DNA of 64,000 nt from an uncultured Elusimicrobiales bacterium (GCA_910576915.1 CAJTJT010000001.1:169836-233835), one strand, 5' to 3'. Shown: positions 1-8,070, counted from the stretch's first letter. The notes: generated by a model not told the origin, from the letters alone. Numbers and translations: made by a program.

Positions 1-2
1 CG

Positions 3-317
3 GTTTTGGGAGCGACGGCGTTATGCGGCCTGCCGTTTGGGGCTTTCGGCGCGATGATGACAAGCGTGATTTTGCTGCGCACCCCGGTGGAGCGGCGCAG
101 TAAAACACTGGGGTTATACGCCGCGCTTACGTATGCGGTGGAAAGCGTGTGTGTGCTAGGGTTGGCTGCGTGGATTTACAAGGGCGGTTTGGAGCAAATG
201 TTGGAAGGGCTATTGTTTTTATTTGCTATACTAGTTATGATAAGTGTTTTTGTGCGGCGCAAAGAAGATTTTTGGGAAGTTTTGTCGTCGGAGCAAAAGA
301 AAATATTTACAAAATAA
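3..317 (+). CDS. C-terminal fragment of a multi-pass membrane transporter (MFS-like)
   Basis: The reading frame is open from the first complete codon of the window, so the gene begins upstream and only its last ~104 codons are visible. Three hydrophobic segments are separated by short charged loops (an RRSK loop, then a YKGG turn), and the tail ends in a basic, polar stretch (RRKEDF...). This looks like the last three helices of a 12-helix major-facilitator-type carrier. No substrate can be assigned. The TTG at position 6 is an internal codon, not a credible start. It ends 47 bp before tRNA-Asn. Confidence 0.5.
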   Translation, partial: VLGATALCGLPFGAFGAMMTSVILLRTPVERRSKTLGLYAALTYAVESVCVLGLAAWIYKGGLEQMLEGLLFLFAILVMISVFVRRKEDFWEVLSSEQKKIFTK

Positions 318-364
318 AAATTATTTCATAAAATAAATAGGTAGCAAGAATAAAACAGATTTAT

Positions 365-439
365 TCGCCCTTAGCTCAATGGTGGAGCGACCGGCTGTTA
401 ACCGGTAGGTTGAAGGTTCGAGTCCTTCAGGGCGAGCCA
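365..439 (+). tRNA. tRNA-Asn (GTT)
   Basis: A full cloverleaf can be drawn. The acceptor stem TCGCCCT/AGGGCGA pairs completely, the anticodon stem ACCGG/CCGGT closes the loop CTGTTAA with anticodon GTT (397-399), and the T-arm is GAAGG-TTCGAGT-CCTTC. The discriminator is G and CCA is encoded (437-439). It stands alone and is followed at once by an intrinsic terminator. Confidence 0.96.
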
Positions 440-442
440 TTT

Positions 443-470
443 AAAAAGCACCCAAACGGGTGCTTTTTTT
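443..470 (+). terminator. Intrinsic terminator of tRNA-Asn
   Basis: AAAAAGCACCC pairs with GGGTGCTTTTT around an AAAC loop, followed by a T-run. Confidence 0.9.
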
Positions 471-589
471 ATGGATACTTTGCAGAACGTCCCGGGCGTA
501 GCCTCGGGCTATTTTATGCCCCCGGGGCCTAGTGGCGCATAGGTCTTTGGGCTCTGGCGCGGCGGGCTAAAATCTGCCACAATAACTAT

Positions 590-1630
590 ATGCGTGTTTT
601 CCAATTTTTATTTTTACTCTTGTTTTTTCATCTTGCGTGCGGGGCCTCCTATGCTCAGGGCGGCTTGGTGCGCGGGGCAAAAAATATTATGTCGATTCAG
701 GCCATTCAGCTCGCGCGGCAGTCTTTTGTGCAGGGGCAGCTGTTAAACCAAGTGTCCCGCGGGTTGGTGCAAATTTCCCGCCCCGGCGCGTCGGAGGTGC
801 TGGGAACGGGGTTTATTTTCAGTTCCCGTCAGCGTTTGTGGGTGGCGATGCCATACCATATCGGCGGAGTGACCGGCTCGCGGCGTGTAATCCGTTTTAC
901 GGGGGAAAATCATCAGCTGGTAGAGCGCGAAATCAGCATCGTTGCAAACGGCAACGCCGGGTGGCACGCACCGGATGTTTCGCTGGCGGAGTTCCCGCCG
1001 CAGGACGCTCCGCTGGTGCAGCCGCTGTCTATCGGTACGCCGCTGTTAAATCAAACGGCGTATTCGTTCGGATATGTTTCCGGGCGTACTTCCGGGGTGG
1101 AGGGAATTTTGCCGATGGAGCGTTATCTCTTTAATGCGGAAGGCTTTGGGCTGATGGCGGACCGCCGTATCCCGGGGGAAGATGCTGCAAATCCGTTTAA
1201 TATCAGCGGTTACTGCGGGGCTCCCGTCGTCCAGTGGGTAGACGGAAAATGGCGCGCCGTGGGGCTGCATACCGGCAGTTGTGTAACGGAAAAGGGTCAT
1301 ACGCGGAGTTTTGCCGTCAATTTGCCCCGGGTGCTGCCGCTTTTACTCAACCGTTATTTAAAAAATGGTTCCGGGTTTTCGCGTGATTTATCGTTCAGAG
1401 GCTGGCTGATTGGAAAGCTGCTTCCTTCTGAAAAAGTGCATGCCGTAGAAGTGTTGCGCGGCGGGGAAAGAATTTTTATCCAACTTTTGCGTAATTATCC
1501 CAATCCGTATTCCGATGAACATTCCGAGTTGGCATTGGGGAATTTTGAACTGCTGTCCGGGGATGAAATCCGTTTTGAAATCCGCAATAACCAACGGGAA
1601 GTGCGTTTTTTATCCCACAAACTGCCGTAA
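590..1630 (+). CDS. Secreted chymotrypsin-fold protease with a predicted Cys nucleophile
   Basis: A 346-residue protein with a Sec signal peptide (hydrophobic residues 3-18, cleavage probably after A-Y-A near residue 22), so it is exported. The trypsin-like landmarks are in order: GTGF at ~72, a His in MPYHI (H90), an Asp in APDVSLAEF (D129), and a nucleophile segment GYCGAPVV where Cys209 sits where GDSGGP would carry Ser. This resembles the GxCGG signature of viral 3C-type cysteine proteases and is not a standard S1 serine protease. The C-terminal ~100 residues form an extra domain I do not recognise. There is no Shine-Dalgarno sequence. A CACAAT hexamer 7 bp upstream of the ATG would make the transcript leaderless. 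The target is unknown. Confidence 0.7.
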   Translation: MRVFQFLFLLLFFHLACGASYAQGGLVRGAKNIMSIQAIQLARQSFVQGQLLNQVSRGLVQISRPGASEVLGTGFIFSSRQRLWVAMPYHIGGVTGSRRVIRFTGENHQLVEREISIVANGNAGWHAPDVSLAEFPPQDAPLVQPLSIGTPLLNQTAYSFGYVSGRTSGVEGILPMERYLFNAEGFGLMADRRIPGEDAANPFNISGYCGAPVVQWVDGKWRAVGLHTGSCVTEKGHTRSFAVNLPRVLPLLLNRYLKNGSGFSRDLSFRGWLIGKLLPSEKVHAVEVLRGGERIFIQLLRNYPNPYSDEHSELALGNFELLSGDEIRFEIRNNQREVRFLSHKLP

Positions 1631-1708
1631 CCGTCTAATATAAAAAAATCGTTGCCGTGGAACAAGAAGACCCTTATTCTAACAGTACCGAAGAGGGGGA
1701 ATATAACT

Positions 1709-2095
1709 ATGGCAATAATTAAAACAACGTTAGGAAAAAATTTAGATACCGTGGGCGTGTTGGTGGATTCCGCCGCGCGCGTGAAAACCGCGTATGTGGA
1801 CCCGCGTAACGACATGAACCCGGGCGAACTATTATGCGCCGCGCTGGGCGCGTGCATGATGACGAAGCTGGGATTTGTGGCTTCCAAACGCGGGGAAGAC
1901 GTAAGCGGAACGGAAGTGACGGTGGAGCCGTCGTTCGACGAGAAACACACCCGCGTAACGGGGATTAAAATTGAGTTTAAGTTCCCGGAATCGTTTAAAA
2001 ACGAGCATAAGGCTTTTTATGCGCAGGCGGCGCAGGATTGCCCGGTGCATAATAGCCTGCGGGAAGACATCGCCTTTAATGTGAGTGTTAAATAA
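1709..2095 (+). CDS. OsmC/Ohr-family peroxidase-like protein
   Basis: A 128-residue protein starting MAIIKTTLG. I chose the ATG at 1709 because a GAGGGGGA ribosome site lies 8 bp upstream; the upstream in-frame extension looks non-coding. The two family cysteines are present: one in the helix GELLCAALGAC and one in CPVHNSL near the C-terminus, matching the reactive and resolving Cys of OsmC/Ohr thiol peroxidases, which reduce organic hydroperoxides. Length is typical (~130-140 aa). The stop codon TAA is the first three bases of an 85-bp repeat, and that repeat contains a 15-bp perfect hairpin that probably terminates the transcript. Confidence 0.85.
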   Translation: MAIIKTTLGKNLDTVGVLVDSAARVKTAYVDPRNDMNPGELLCAALGACMMTKLGFVASKRGEDVSGTEVTVEPSFDEKHTRVTGIKIEFKFPESFKNEHKAFYAQAAQDCPVHNSLREDIAFNVSVK

Positions 2096-2177
2096 CGGCT
2101 GATGTTAACTTGCGTTTTACGCATAAGGAACGGAAAGGATTTTTCCGTTCCTTATGTCTTTTAAGGGGCAACAATTT
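2093..2177 (+). repeat. 85-bp direct repeat, copy 1 (contains terminator hairpin)
   Basis: This copy matches 2323-2407 at 84 of 85 positions (A/G difference at 2102). It begins at the osmC stop codon. Inside, 2122-2136 pairs perfectly with 2142-2156 (15 bp, loop GGATT), followed by TCTTTT, so it can act as an intrinsic terminator. Confidence 0.9.
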
Positions 2178-2322
2178 TCCACATTTGGCTAACTTTGCGC
2201 CGATTTTGGCCTTATGTAATTACCACTACGCTGCGGCCAAACTTATGGCGCAAATTTCGCGCAAATCTGAAAAATCAGCCAATGTAGCGCAATGTCATTT
2301 TGCCTTACACGGCGTTGAATTA

Positions 2323-2407
2323 TAACGGCTGGTGTTAACTTGCGTTTTACGCATAAGGAACGGAAAGGATTTTTCCGTTCCTTATGTCTTTTAAGGGGCA
2401 ACAATTT
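2323..2407 (+). repeat. 85-bp direct repeat, copy 2
   Basis: Second copy of the repeat at 2093, 230 bp downstream, with the same 15-bp hairpin. The 145 bp between the copies are unique and hold no convincing gene. The arrangement suggests a segmental duplication or an insertion flanked by direct repeats. Confidence 0.9.
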
Positions 2408-2418
2408 GCCAAATTCTA

Positions 2419-2687
2419 AGCCGTGCCAACCCCTTATAATGCTCCGTGCGTTTGTGCTTGCCAGCCGCACAGACAAGGCGTAAAAACGTAGGCGGTGTAA
2501 TCACCGTCAAGTTTTTATAACACAGGTCTGAGTGGCTGGCAAGCCAAACCCAGCGTGCCGCTGTGCCCTTGGGCTAATGTTTTATTTTTTTGCTTGTGCT
2601 TGCCATAGCAAACCCTGCGCAAAAGAAATAAAACCTCGCCTGCAAGGTCAAAGCGGCGCACGGGCAAGATAAGGGGTTGACACGGCT
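2419..2687. mobile_element. Candidate MITE-like element with 19-bp terminal inverted repeats
   Basis: Left end AGCCGTGCCAACCCCTTAT (2419-2437) is repeated inverted at 2669-2687 with one mismatch. A few bases further in, both ends carry CCGTGCG in the same orientation relative to the end. The 269-bp interval has no plausible gene, as expected for a non-autonomous miniature element. I see no clear target-site duplication. The whole stretch 2096-2792 contains no gene, only these repeats. Confidence 0.5.
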
Positions 2688-2792
2688 ACTTGTGCGTGCC
2701 TTGGGCTTGACGTGCCATGCAGGCACGCTGTGCGGCGGCGCACCGCGTCCCGGCATGACGGCTTTTGTTTCTCCTGTCGCGCCCATATATAC

Positions 2793-2822
2793 AAAAAAAC
2801 GGCCCCGCGGGAGCAGGGCCGT
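2793..2822 (-). terminator. Terminator of the SirB1-like/nfeD/slipin operon
   Basis: On the minus strand AACGGCCC...GGGCCGTT is followed by a run of seven T, 19 bp past the slipin stop codon. Confidence 0.85.
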
Positions 2823-2840
2823 TGTGTGACAGTTTAAATG

Positions 2841-3863
2841 TTATTTGCCGGTGACGGCCGCGGCTCCGCCCGTCAAATCCTTAATGGCGGCGACGGCGCC
2901 CAACACGTTGCTGGCTTCGTAAGGCATATAGATAACTTTGTTATCTTTGCCTTCCGTCATTTTTGTCAGCGCTTCAATGTATTTGAGCGAAATCATGTAG
3001 CTGGCCGGGTTAGAGGACTGCGCCACCGTTCCCGCCACGATTTTGACGGATTCCGCTTCCGCGTTGGCTACTTTGATTTTGGCTTCCGCCACACCTTCCG
3101 CCTGCAAAATGGCGGCCTGTTTCATACCTTCGGCTTTTTTGATTTCGGATTCGCGCACGGCTTCCGCTTTCAAAATTTGGGCCGTTTTGGTACCTTCGGC
3201 TTCCGTCACCATGGCGCGGCGGTCGCGCTCGGCTTTCATCTGTTTTTCCATGGCTTCGCGGATAGCGGCGGGGGGAATGATGTCCTGCAGTTCCACGCGG
3301 TTTACTTTTACGCCCCATTTATTGGAGGCGTCATCCAAAATCACCTGCAGTTTGCCGTTGATGATTTCGCGCGAGGTAAGCGTCTGGTCCAGGTCCATTT
3401 CGCCGATGATGTTTCTGAGCGTGGTCTGCGTCAGTTTTTCAATGGCGGTCGGCAGCGATTCCACCTGATAGGCCGCTTTTAACGGGTCCGTAATCTGGAA
3501 GTACAAAAGCGCGTTGATTTCGATGCCTACGTTATCTTTGGTGATTACACTCTGGCGCGGGAAATCGTACACCGTTTCGCGCATGTCGATGGTGTCGCGC
3601 ATTTCCATATACGGTACGGAACGCGTGCGGCCGGTGCCGTCCATGTATTCGCGGCTGTTGCGCCATTCCATCAAGTGCGGTTTATCCATCAGCGGGATAA
3701 TCCAGTTAATGCCCGGTTGTAATACTTCCAGGTATTTGCCGAAGCGTTCAATAATCATCACCTGCGCCTGTTTTACGACGATAATACCCTTGGCGATAAT
3801 GACGATGACGAAAAACACGAACGCGGCCAAAAAAACAAGTCCCATTTCTCCTAATCCTTCCAT
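2841..3863 (-). CDS. SPFH/band 7 membrane protein (slipin, stomatin/QmcA-like)
   Basis: A 340-residue protein with one N-terminal membrane anchor (residues ~8-29), then an SPFH domain recognisable from VVKQAQVMIIERFGKY, GINWIIPLMD and the DNVGIEINALLYFQITDP segment. A long Ala/Glu/Lys-rich helix follows (~205-275, repeated KAEG/QAEG motifs), which drives oligomerisation in this family. Slipins form large membrane-microdomain assemblies and usually act with an NfeD partner. The nfeD gene lies 44 bp upstream on the same strand, so the two are almost certainly co-transcribed and act together in the cytoplasmic membrane. A GGAGGAAC ribosome site precedes the start. Confidence 0.92.
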   Translation of the reverse strand: MEGLGEMGLVFLAAFVFFVIVIIAKGIIVVKQAQVMIIERFGKYLEVLQPGINWIIPLMDKPHLMEWRNSREYMDGTGRTRSVPYMEMRDTIDMRETVYDFPRQSVITKDNVGIEINALLYFQITDPLKAAYQVESLPTAIEKLTQTTLRNIIGEMDLDQTLTSREIINGKLQVILDDASNKWGVKVNRVELQDIIPPAAIREAMEKQMKAERDRRAMVTEAEGTKTAQILKAEAVRESEIKKAEGMKQAAILQAEGVAEAKIKVANAEAESVKIVAGTVAQSSNPASYMISLKYIEALTKMTEGKDNKVIYMPYEASNVLGAVAAIKDLTGGAAAVTGK

Positions 3864-3907
3864 GTTGTTCCTCCGTTATAAATTGCGCCCGGGGGCGCGT
3901 TTGCAAA

Positions 3908-4336
3908 TCAGTTTTTGGGGTGGACGGTTAATGTTACGCCGTCTAATTTTTCCACTACGCACACGGTGCCCGCGGAGAGCGGTTCTTTGGCGGTGGCTTT
4001 CCAGCTTTCGCCGTTTACTTTTACGCGGCCCGTGTCCTGCACCGGGTCAATGGCGGTTTCCACCACGCATTCCTGCCCGACGACGGCTTCCGCCGGCGTT
4101 TTGATATGTTTGGATTTGCCGTACAAATGTTTCAGCGCAAACGGACGGATTCCCGCCCAGCAGACGGCGGCCACCAACGCAAATGCGCCCACCTGCGGCC
4201 AAACTCCGAGGCCGAACCAGGCCGTACCCGCCGCACCCAGTGCGCCGATTCCCAGGCACGCCAGCGAAAATTCCATGGAAAACATCTCGCCGATAAAACA
4301 TCCCACGGCGATGATTAAATACATGTAATAGTTCAT
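3908..4336 (-). CDS. NfeD-like short membrane protein
   Basis: A 142-residue protein with about three transmembrane segments in the first 70 residues and a C-terminal OB-fold-like domain (~78-142) containing VVGQECVVETAI, GRVKVNGESWKA and VVEKLDGVTLTV, the typical pattern of NfeD soluble domains (compare GRVRVNGERWDA). It lacks the N-terminal ClpP-like protease of long NfeD proteins. It sits 12 bp after the SirB1-like gene and 44 bp before the slipin gene, the standard NfeD-slipin pairing. The GGAGG ribosome site is well placed. Confidence 0.9.
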   Translation of the reverse strand: MNYYMYLIIAVGCFIGEMFSMEFSLACLGIGALGAAGTAWFGLGVWPQVGAFALVAAVCWAGIRPFALKHLYGKSKHIKTPAEAVVGQECVVETAIDPVQDTGRVKVNGESWKATAKEPLSAGTVCVVEKLDGVTLTVHPKN

Positions 4337-4348
4337 GCGTCCTCCAAA

Positions 4349-5194
4349 TTAATTTTTGATAATTTCCAGATATTCCCGCAGATATTTTAAGCGCCGTTCG
4401 TCGCGCAGTTTGTTAAGCACGTAAATCATGTTGGCGATAAAACGCCGTACGATTAAGCGGGAGGAAAGGGGGGATAAAAATTCGTCGGTCCATTCAATCT
4501 GGCGCGCGCGGATGTAGCCGCGGCAGTCCTCTTCCGACAGGAGTTTGCCGTTATCCAACGGGTCGATAAACAGTGATTCCCGGCGGTGTAGCCCGCGCAA
4601 ATGCACTAAAACCCGGCCCGCCAAATCCACCAGGTTTACGTCCAGCCCGTAGCGTTGGCCGACGGTTACGTACAGGCAGGCGGCGCAGAGGCTGGAGCCG
4701 CGTTTTTTACGCAGAAAGCGGGCAAAAGAGATGTCTTTCACGTCCAGGTTGGACGGCAAGGTTTGAAATCCGCATACTCGGAAAAAATAGTGGCTTAAAA
4801 TGCCCGCGATTTCCGCATGGTTTTTGGCGTTTAAAAGCGCCGGGCGGAGTTCGCGCGCCATCGCATCCAGCGGGGCGGCCACGTCTTTGCGGCCGGCGGC
4901 GGGAGCGGTAAACTTGGAAAGAAGGGTAAGGCCTTCTTCTAAATCCGGGTTGATTTTGGCGGCAAAACGCGCCAGCGCGGCGGCCAAATCTTCCCAGCAG
5001 ATTTCTTCCAGGGTGTGGACGACGGGCAGCGGCGCGGAGGTTTTAAATTCTTCCAAAAGCGCACTTTGCACGCGCACCGGATCCGCCTTAATGGCGGCGG
5101 CCAGTTCGCGCTTGAGCACCGGGCCGTAAGCGTCCGACTCGGTCTGCAACAGTTTGATAAGCGCTTTTACGCGGTCGTTTCCCTGGGTTACCAT
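4349..5194 (-). CDS. SirB1-family transglutaminase-like protein
   Basis: A 281-residue protein starting MVTQGNDRVKAL. The upstream in-frame extension to 5353 looks non-coding, so I use the ATG at 5194. The core resembles the SirB1 N-terminal transglutaminase-like domain: a FFRVCGF segment, a gap, then KRGSSLCAACLYVTVGQRYGL and VLVHLRG...FIDPLDNG, with the cysteine, histidine and aspartate spaced like a papain-fold triad. The family's enzymatic activity is not established. It is the first gene of a three-gene unit with nfeD and slipin, which may connect it to membrane-domain maintenance. No strong ribosome site is visible. Confidence 0.72.
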   Translation of the reverse strand: MVTQGNDRVKALIKLLQTESDAYGPVLKRELAAAIKADPVRVQSALLEEFKTSAPLPVVHTLEEICWEDLAAALARFAAKINPDLEEGLTLLSKFTAPAAGRKDVAAPLDAMARELRPALLNAKNHAEIAGILSHYFFRVCGFQTLPSNLDVKDISFARFLRKKRGSSLCAACLYVTVGQRYGLDVNLVDLAGRVLVHLRGLHRRESLFIDPLDNGKLLSEEDCRGYIRARQIEWTDEFLSPLSSRLIVRRFIANMIYVLNKLRDERRLKYLREYLEIIKN

Positions 5195-5409
5195 ATAGAA
5201 AGGGTAGCATATTAACGGGGCAAACGCCACTGTTTTTTGACGGAGGGAAATACAAACTGTTACCCGGCTGTTTTGGTGGCTTTTTATTCGTGGCGGCCAG
5301 ATTTCGGCGGGGGCAGAAGGTCGCCCATTGGACGGGTTATTTGGTTTCGGCATGACGTTAACAGTGTGTTTTTTCTAATCAGAGGAACGGGGAACCCCGC
5401 CTCTGGGCC

Positions 5410-5437
5410 TTGACCCGTTTTTTTTTTTTGATAAATT
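5410..5437 (+). promoter_or_regulatory. T-tract promoter (T12, 16-bp spacer) for pilin at 5444
   Basis: -35 TTGACC (5410-5415), CG, twelve T (5418-5429), GA, -10 TAAATT (5432-5437). The expected start of transcription falls on or next to the ATG, so this pilin mRNA would be leaderless. It is the only one of the six related promoters that lacks the GGGG discriminator. Confidence 0.7.
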
Positions 5438-5443
5438 TTACGT

Positions 5444-5962
5444 ATGAAAAAAATATCAAAAAAATGTACGGTAAAAAAGGCCGGATTTACGCTTATAGAG
5501 CTATTGGTGGTTGTTTTAATCATCGGAATACTGGCGGCGGTGGCACTGCCGCAGTACGAAGCTGCGGTGCTGAAAGCGCGGGTTCAACAGCAATTGCTAA
5601 TTTTACATACTGTAGCACGCGGACAGGAAATGTTTTATTTGGCTAACGGGCGTTATTCTACCTCTTTTGAAGAATTGGATATAGAGCTTCCCGTACCTGA
5701 GCGAAAACAAATCATTGACTTAAATCCTCATTATTTTTATAAAAACTTTTATTGTTCTTTGGATGTTTTCCACAGCGGTGGGGTGCAATCCACGTCCGCG
5801 TCCTGCGCGTTGCCCGGTTGGGATACTATGTTTTTGAGTTATGCCGGGGTGAACGGAGGGAAAAATCTGTTATCTTGTTCTATGCGCCAGCCGTTGTTGG
5901 TTCGTACCTTGAAGAGTTTGGGTTTTACCGAGCGTGCAGGCAGGCTGATCATGGAGTTTTAG
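5444..5962 (+). CDS. Type IV pilin-like protein (orphan)
   Basis: A 172-residue class III prepilin. Its longer basic leader (MKKISKKCTVKKAG) ends in G before F, the prepilin-peptidase cut site, with Glu at mature position 5 (FTLIE). The hydrophobic helix LLVVVLIIGILAAVALPQY follows, then a soluble domain with an early YLANGRYSTSFEELDIELP block and Cys residues near the C-terminus. Mature subunits would be pulled from the inner membrane into a pilus or pseudopilus. It has no pilus-machinery neighbours and stands alone behind a T-tract promoter. No Shine-Dalgarno sequence is present, consistent with leaderless translation. Confidence 0.92.
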   Translation: MKKISKKCTVKKAGFTLIELLVVVLIIGILAAVALPQYEAAVLKARVQQQLLILHTVARGQEMFYLANGRYSTSFEELDIELPVPERKQIIDLNPHYFYKNFYCSLDVFHSGGVQSTSASCALPGWDTMFLSYAGVNGGKNLLSCSMRQPLLVRTLKSLGFTERAGRLIMEF

Positions 5963-5974
5963 CGAGAAAGCGTT

Positions 5975-6009
5975 AAAAAACCGGAGCCGTTTTCGGCCCC
6001 GGTTTTTTT
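5975..6009. terminator. Bidirectional terminator between pilin and OmpA lipoprotein
   Basis: AAAAAACCGG-A-GCCG-TTTT-CGGC-C-CCGGTTTTTTT serves both convergent genes. Confidence 0.9.
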
Positions 6010-6022
6010 ATGGTGAAAAGGA

Positions 6023-6658
6023 CTATTTAATGTCTTTTTCGTTGGCGGTGATGGAGAGCACCACGCGGCGGTTTTGCGCACGGCCTTCGGCGGTGGCATT
6101 GGAGGCAATCGGGTTCGAGGAACCGTAGCCGACGTAGGTGATGCTTAAGGTTTTAAGACCGCTTCCCAGGAGGAAATCGTACACGGCTTTGGCGCGCTGG
6201 GTGGAGAGTTTGTTGTTGATGGCGTCGGAGCCGGTAGAGTCGGTATACCCTTGTACGACGATGCGGTTTTTGGGGTATTTTTTGAGCACTCTGTTAAGGT
6301 CGGTCAGCGTTTGCATGGAAGCGGCGGAAAGTTCCGCGCTGCCGGTGGCAAACAAAATATCGTTTTTCAAGTAAACCTGAATGCCGTTAGCGGATTTTAC
6401 CACTTCGGCGATAGCGGCGAGTTCTTTGGCTTGTTTGTCATAATAGTTACCCAAGGCTCCGCCAGCGGCCAAACCGGCCAAAGCACCGGCGATAGCGCCG
6501 TGTTCGCTTTTGTGGCCCGTATTGTTGGCGATGATAGCTCCGGCGGCCGCGCCTACAGCGGCGCCGCCCGCGGCTCCCCAGGCGGTGCGTTTGCCGGGGG
6601 TGGTGCAGGCCGTCGTCAGTAAAGCGCAGGCCGTGCAAAGTAAAATTACTTTTTTCAT
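6023..6658 (-). CDS. OmpA-family peptidoglycan-binding lipoprotein (YiaD-like)
   Basis: A 211-residue protein with a lipoprotein signal peptide (hydrophobic 4-14, LLTTAC with Cys18 as likely acylated residue). A glycine-zipper segment follows (~27-72, GAAGGAAVGAAAGAI and GALAGLAAGGALG). A C-terminal OmpA domain (~95-205) carries NDILFATGSAELS, VVQGYTDSTGSD and the GRAQNRRV signature, whose Asp and Arg hold meso-diaminopimelate in this family. It should tether the outer membrane to peptidoglycan. It is monocistronic, convergent with the upstream pilin, and has a good ribosome site (AAGGAG) 8 bp before the start. Confidence 0.92.
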   Translation of the reverse strand: MKKVILLCTACALLTTACTTPGKRTAWGAAGGAAVGAAAGAIIANNTGHKSEHGAIAGALAGLAAGGALGNYYDKQAKELAAIAEVVKSANGIQVYLKNDILFATGSAELSAASMQTLTDLNRVLKKYPKNRIVVQGYTDSTGSDAINNKLSTQRAKAVYDFLLGSGLKTLSITYVGYGSSNPIASNATAEGRAQNRRVVLSITANEKDIK

Positions 6659-6891
6659 GATGTGCGTTTCTCCTTGTTAAAAATTGGATAAATATATTTT
6701 ACTTTTTTCCTGTTTTGAACGGAAGCGTTTGTTTGGACGTTCTTTGCGGGGAAAATTTTTGTCGTAGTTATTTTGGGGGCTGTTGCTTTTTGTCGACCCA
6801 AAAAGTCGTGCATTTGCTGGCGACATGTCCTAAACAGTGTGGCTTTACTAGTCTAATGAGCGCGGTGGGTAAGGGATGGGCGGCTCGCCCC

Positions 6892-6921
6892 TTGACTCGT
6901 TTTTTTTTTTTTTGATACAGT
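6892..6921 (+). promoter_or_regulatory. T-tract promoter (T14, 18-bp spacer) for secreted protein at 7007
   Basis: -35 TTGACT (6892-6897), CG, fourteen T (6900-6913), GA, -10 TACAGT (6916-6921), then GGGG. This is the longest tract and spacer of the family. Leader to the start codon is about 80 nt. Confidence 0.72.
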
Positions 6922-7006
6922 GGGGAAAACGGTCTGATGGCGCTTTTTTCCCTATCTTATGTTTTTTTCTGTTGTAAAGCCCGTATAGGCCGTTTTAGGA
7001 GGTATT

Positions 7007-8023
7007 ATGAAACGGTTTTATCTGTTTGTATTGCTGCCTTTTATTTCATTGCCCGTGCTGGCCGCAACAAAAAACAAAATCAGCATGGTAACGTATTTCC
7101 CGGTTCCGTATGTAGCTTATTCCCAGGTGAATACAACGGACCAAATGGATATCGGCTTAACAAATACATGTGATATGAAATTAGGCTGTTCGGAAGAGTC
7201 TGCCACGTTAAATGCTACTCGGGTAAATTTAAAGGGAGGCAAATTAAACTTGGACGGCGGCCGCGGGATAAAAGGCTATACGCTTAGTTTGGGTAGCGGA
7301 AGCGTCGACGGCAGAATCTCGTTCCAAAATGTACGTATCCAAACGGGTAACATGGAAAGCGTAAACGCGCAAGATATGAAAGTGTCCGCGCTTAAACTGT
7401 TTGGAAAGACTTTTCCCTCCTGCAAAGAGAAAGACCCTTCGGGACAAATGCAGTGGGCGAGCTTAAAACTCAAAGGTGCGTCCTCGAATGAACTTTATTT
7501 GGCGTGCGGCGGTTTAGGAGAATCAACCGAGCCCGAAGAAGACTGTTCGGTCCGTTCCTATAAATTGGCGAACAAAAGCAAATGCTGCCCGGGAACGCCT
7601 ACAAGTGACGGCGATTGCTGGCTGGCTCCTTCTTACGAATGGGGGGCGAAAAAGAACTTTTCCGGCACATTTACGGTTACATTTTTCGTAGATCCTATTC
7701 AAACATGTTATGATGCCGCTCACACCAATCCAAACGTATATCGGAAAGTTTTGCCTAGAGAAGCGCAGTGGCCTGTCATGAACTGCGGGGAACGCAATAA
7801 TGCAAATAAACCGTCGTTGTCGTGCGGCCCTACGCATACGCCGGACGGGGTTGTTTTTCCAACATGTTACTATACGGTTGACGTGCCCGCAACACTCGGG
7901 CATGATTATGATATTTACCATACGGGATGTAAAAAACTTTCTGACACCGAATGCGAGTGTACCGCCAGCCGCTGGCCGGGGCATGAGTGTGTGGAAAAAA
8001 CCGCTCAAAAAAACGGGTGGTAA
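7007..8023 (+). CDS. Secreted Cys-rich protein of a T-tract-promoter family (paralogue of 17758)
   Basis: A 338-residue protein with a clean signal peptide (residues 1-20, cleavage after VLA). After a KISMVTYFPVPY segment comes a β-rich, Gly/Asn-rich region (~60-145) of short repeating strands (LNATRVNLKGGKLNLDGG, VRIQTGNMESVNAQ). A Cys-rich C-terminal half (~160-338) contains an SKCCPG motif. The gene at 17758 has the same layout (signal peptide, PV-containing first strand, LFGNTF/LFGKTF, CCP motif) and the same promoter, so I treat them as one family of unknown function. Sharing a promoter type with pilins suggests a pilus-associated or surface adhesin role. Ribosome site GGAGG. Confidence 0.75.
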   Translation: MKRFYLFVLLPFISLPVLAATKNKISMVTYFPVPYVAYSQVNTTDQMDIGLTNTCDMKLGCSEESATLNATRVNLKGGKLNLDGGRGIKGYTLSLGSGSVDGRISFQNVRIQTGNMESVNAQDMKVSALKLFGKTFPSCKEKDPSGQMQWASLKLKGASSNELYLACGGLGESTEPEEDCSVRSYKLANKSKCCPGTPTSDGDCWLAPSYEWGAKKNFSGTFTVTFFVDPIQTCYDAAHTNPNVYRKVLPREAQWPVMNCGERNNANKPSLSCGPTHTPDGVVFPTCYYTVDVPATLGHDYDIYHTGCKKLSDTECECTASRWPGHECVEKTAQKNGW

Positions 8024-8040
8024 AATTCTGCTTGCGTGAC

Positions 8041-8070
8041 AAAAAGCGGCTCCAAAGGCCGCTTTTTGTT
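8041..8070 (+). terminator. Terminator of the secreted protein gene
   Basis: AAAAAGCGGC-TCCAAAG-GCCGCTTTTTGTT, perfect stem plus T-run. Confidence 0.88.

Noticed and set aside
2838..3482. Long plus-strand open frame opposite the slipin gene
   Set aside because: It is the antisense shadow of a well-supported SPFH gene, with Phe/Arg-rich low-complexity translation and no ribosome site.
4349..5353. Longer version of the SirB1-like protein starting at 5353
   Set aside because: The extra 53 residues are low-complexity, have no family similarity and cover the probable promoter region, so the ATG at 5194 is preferred.
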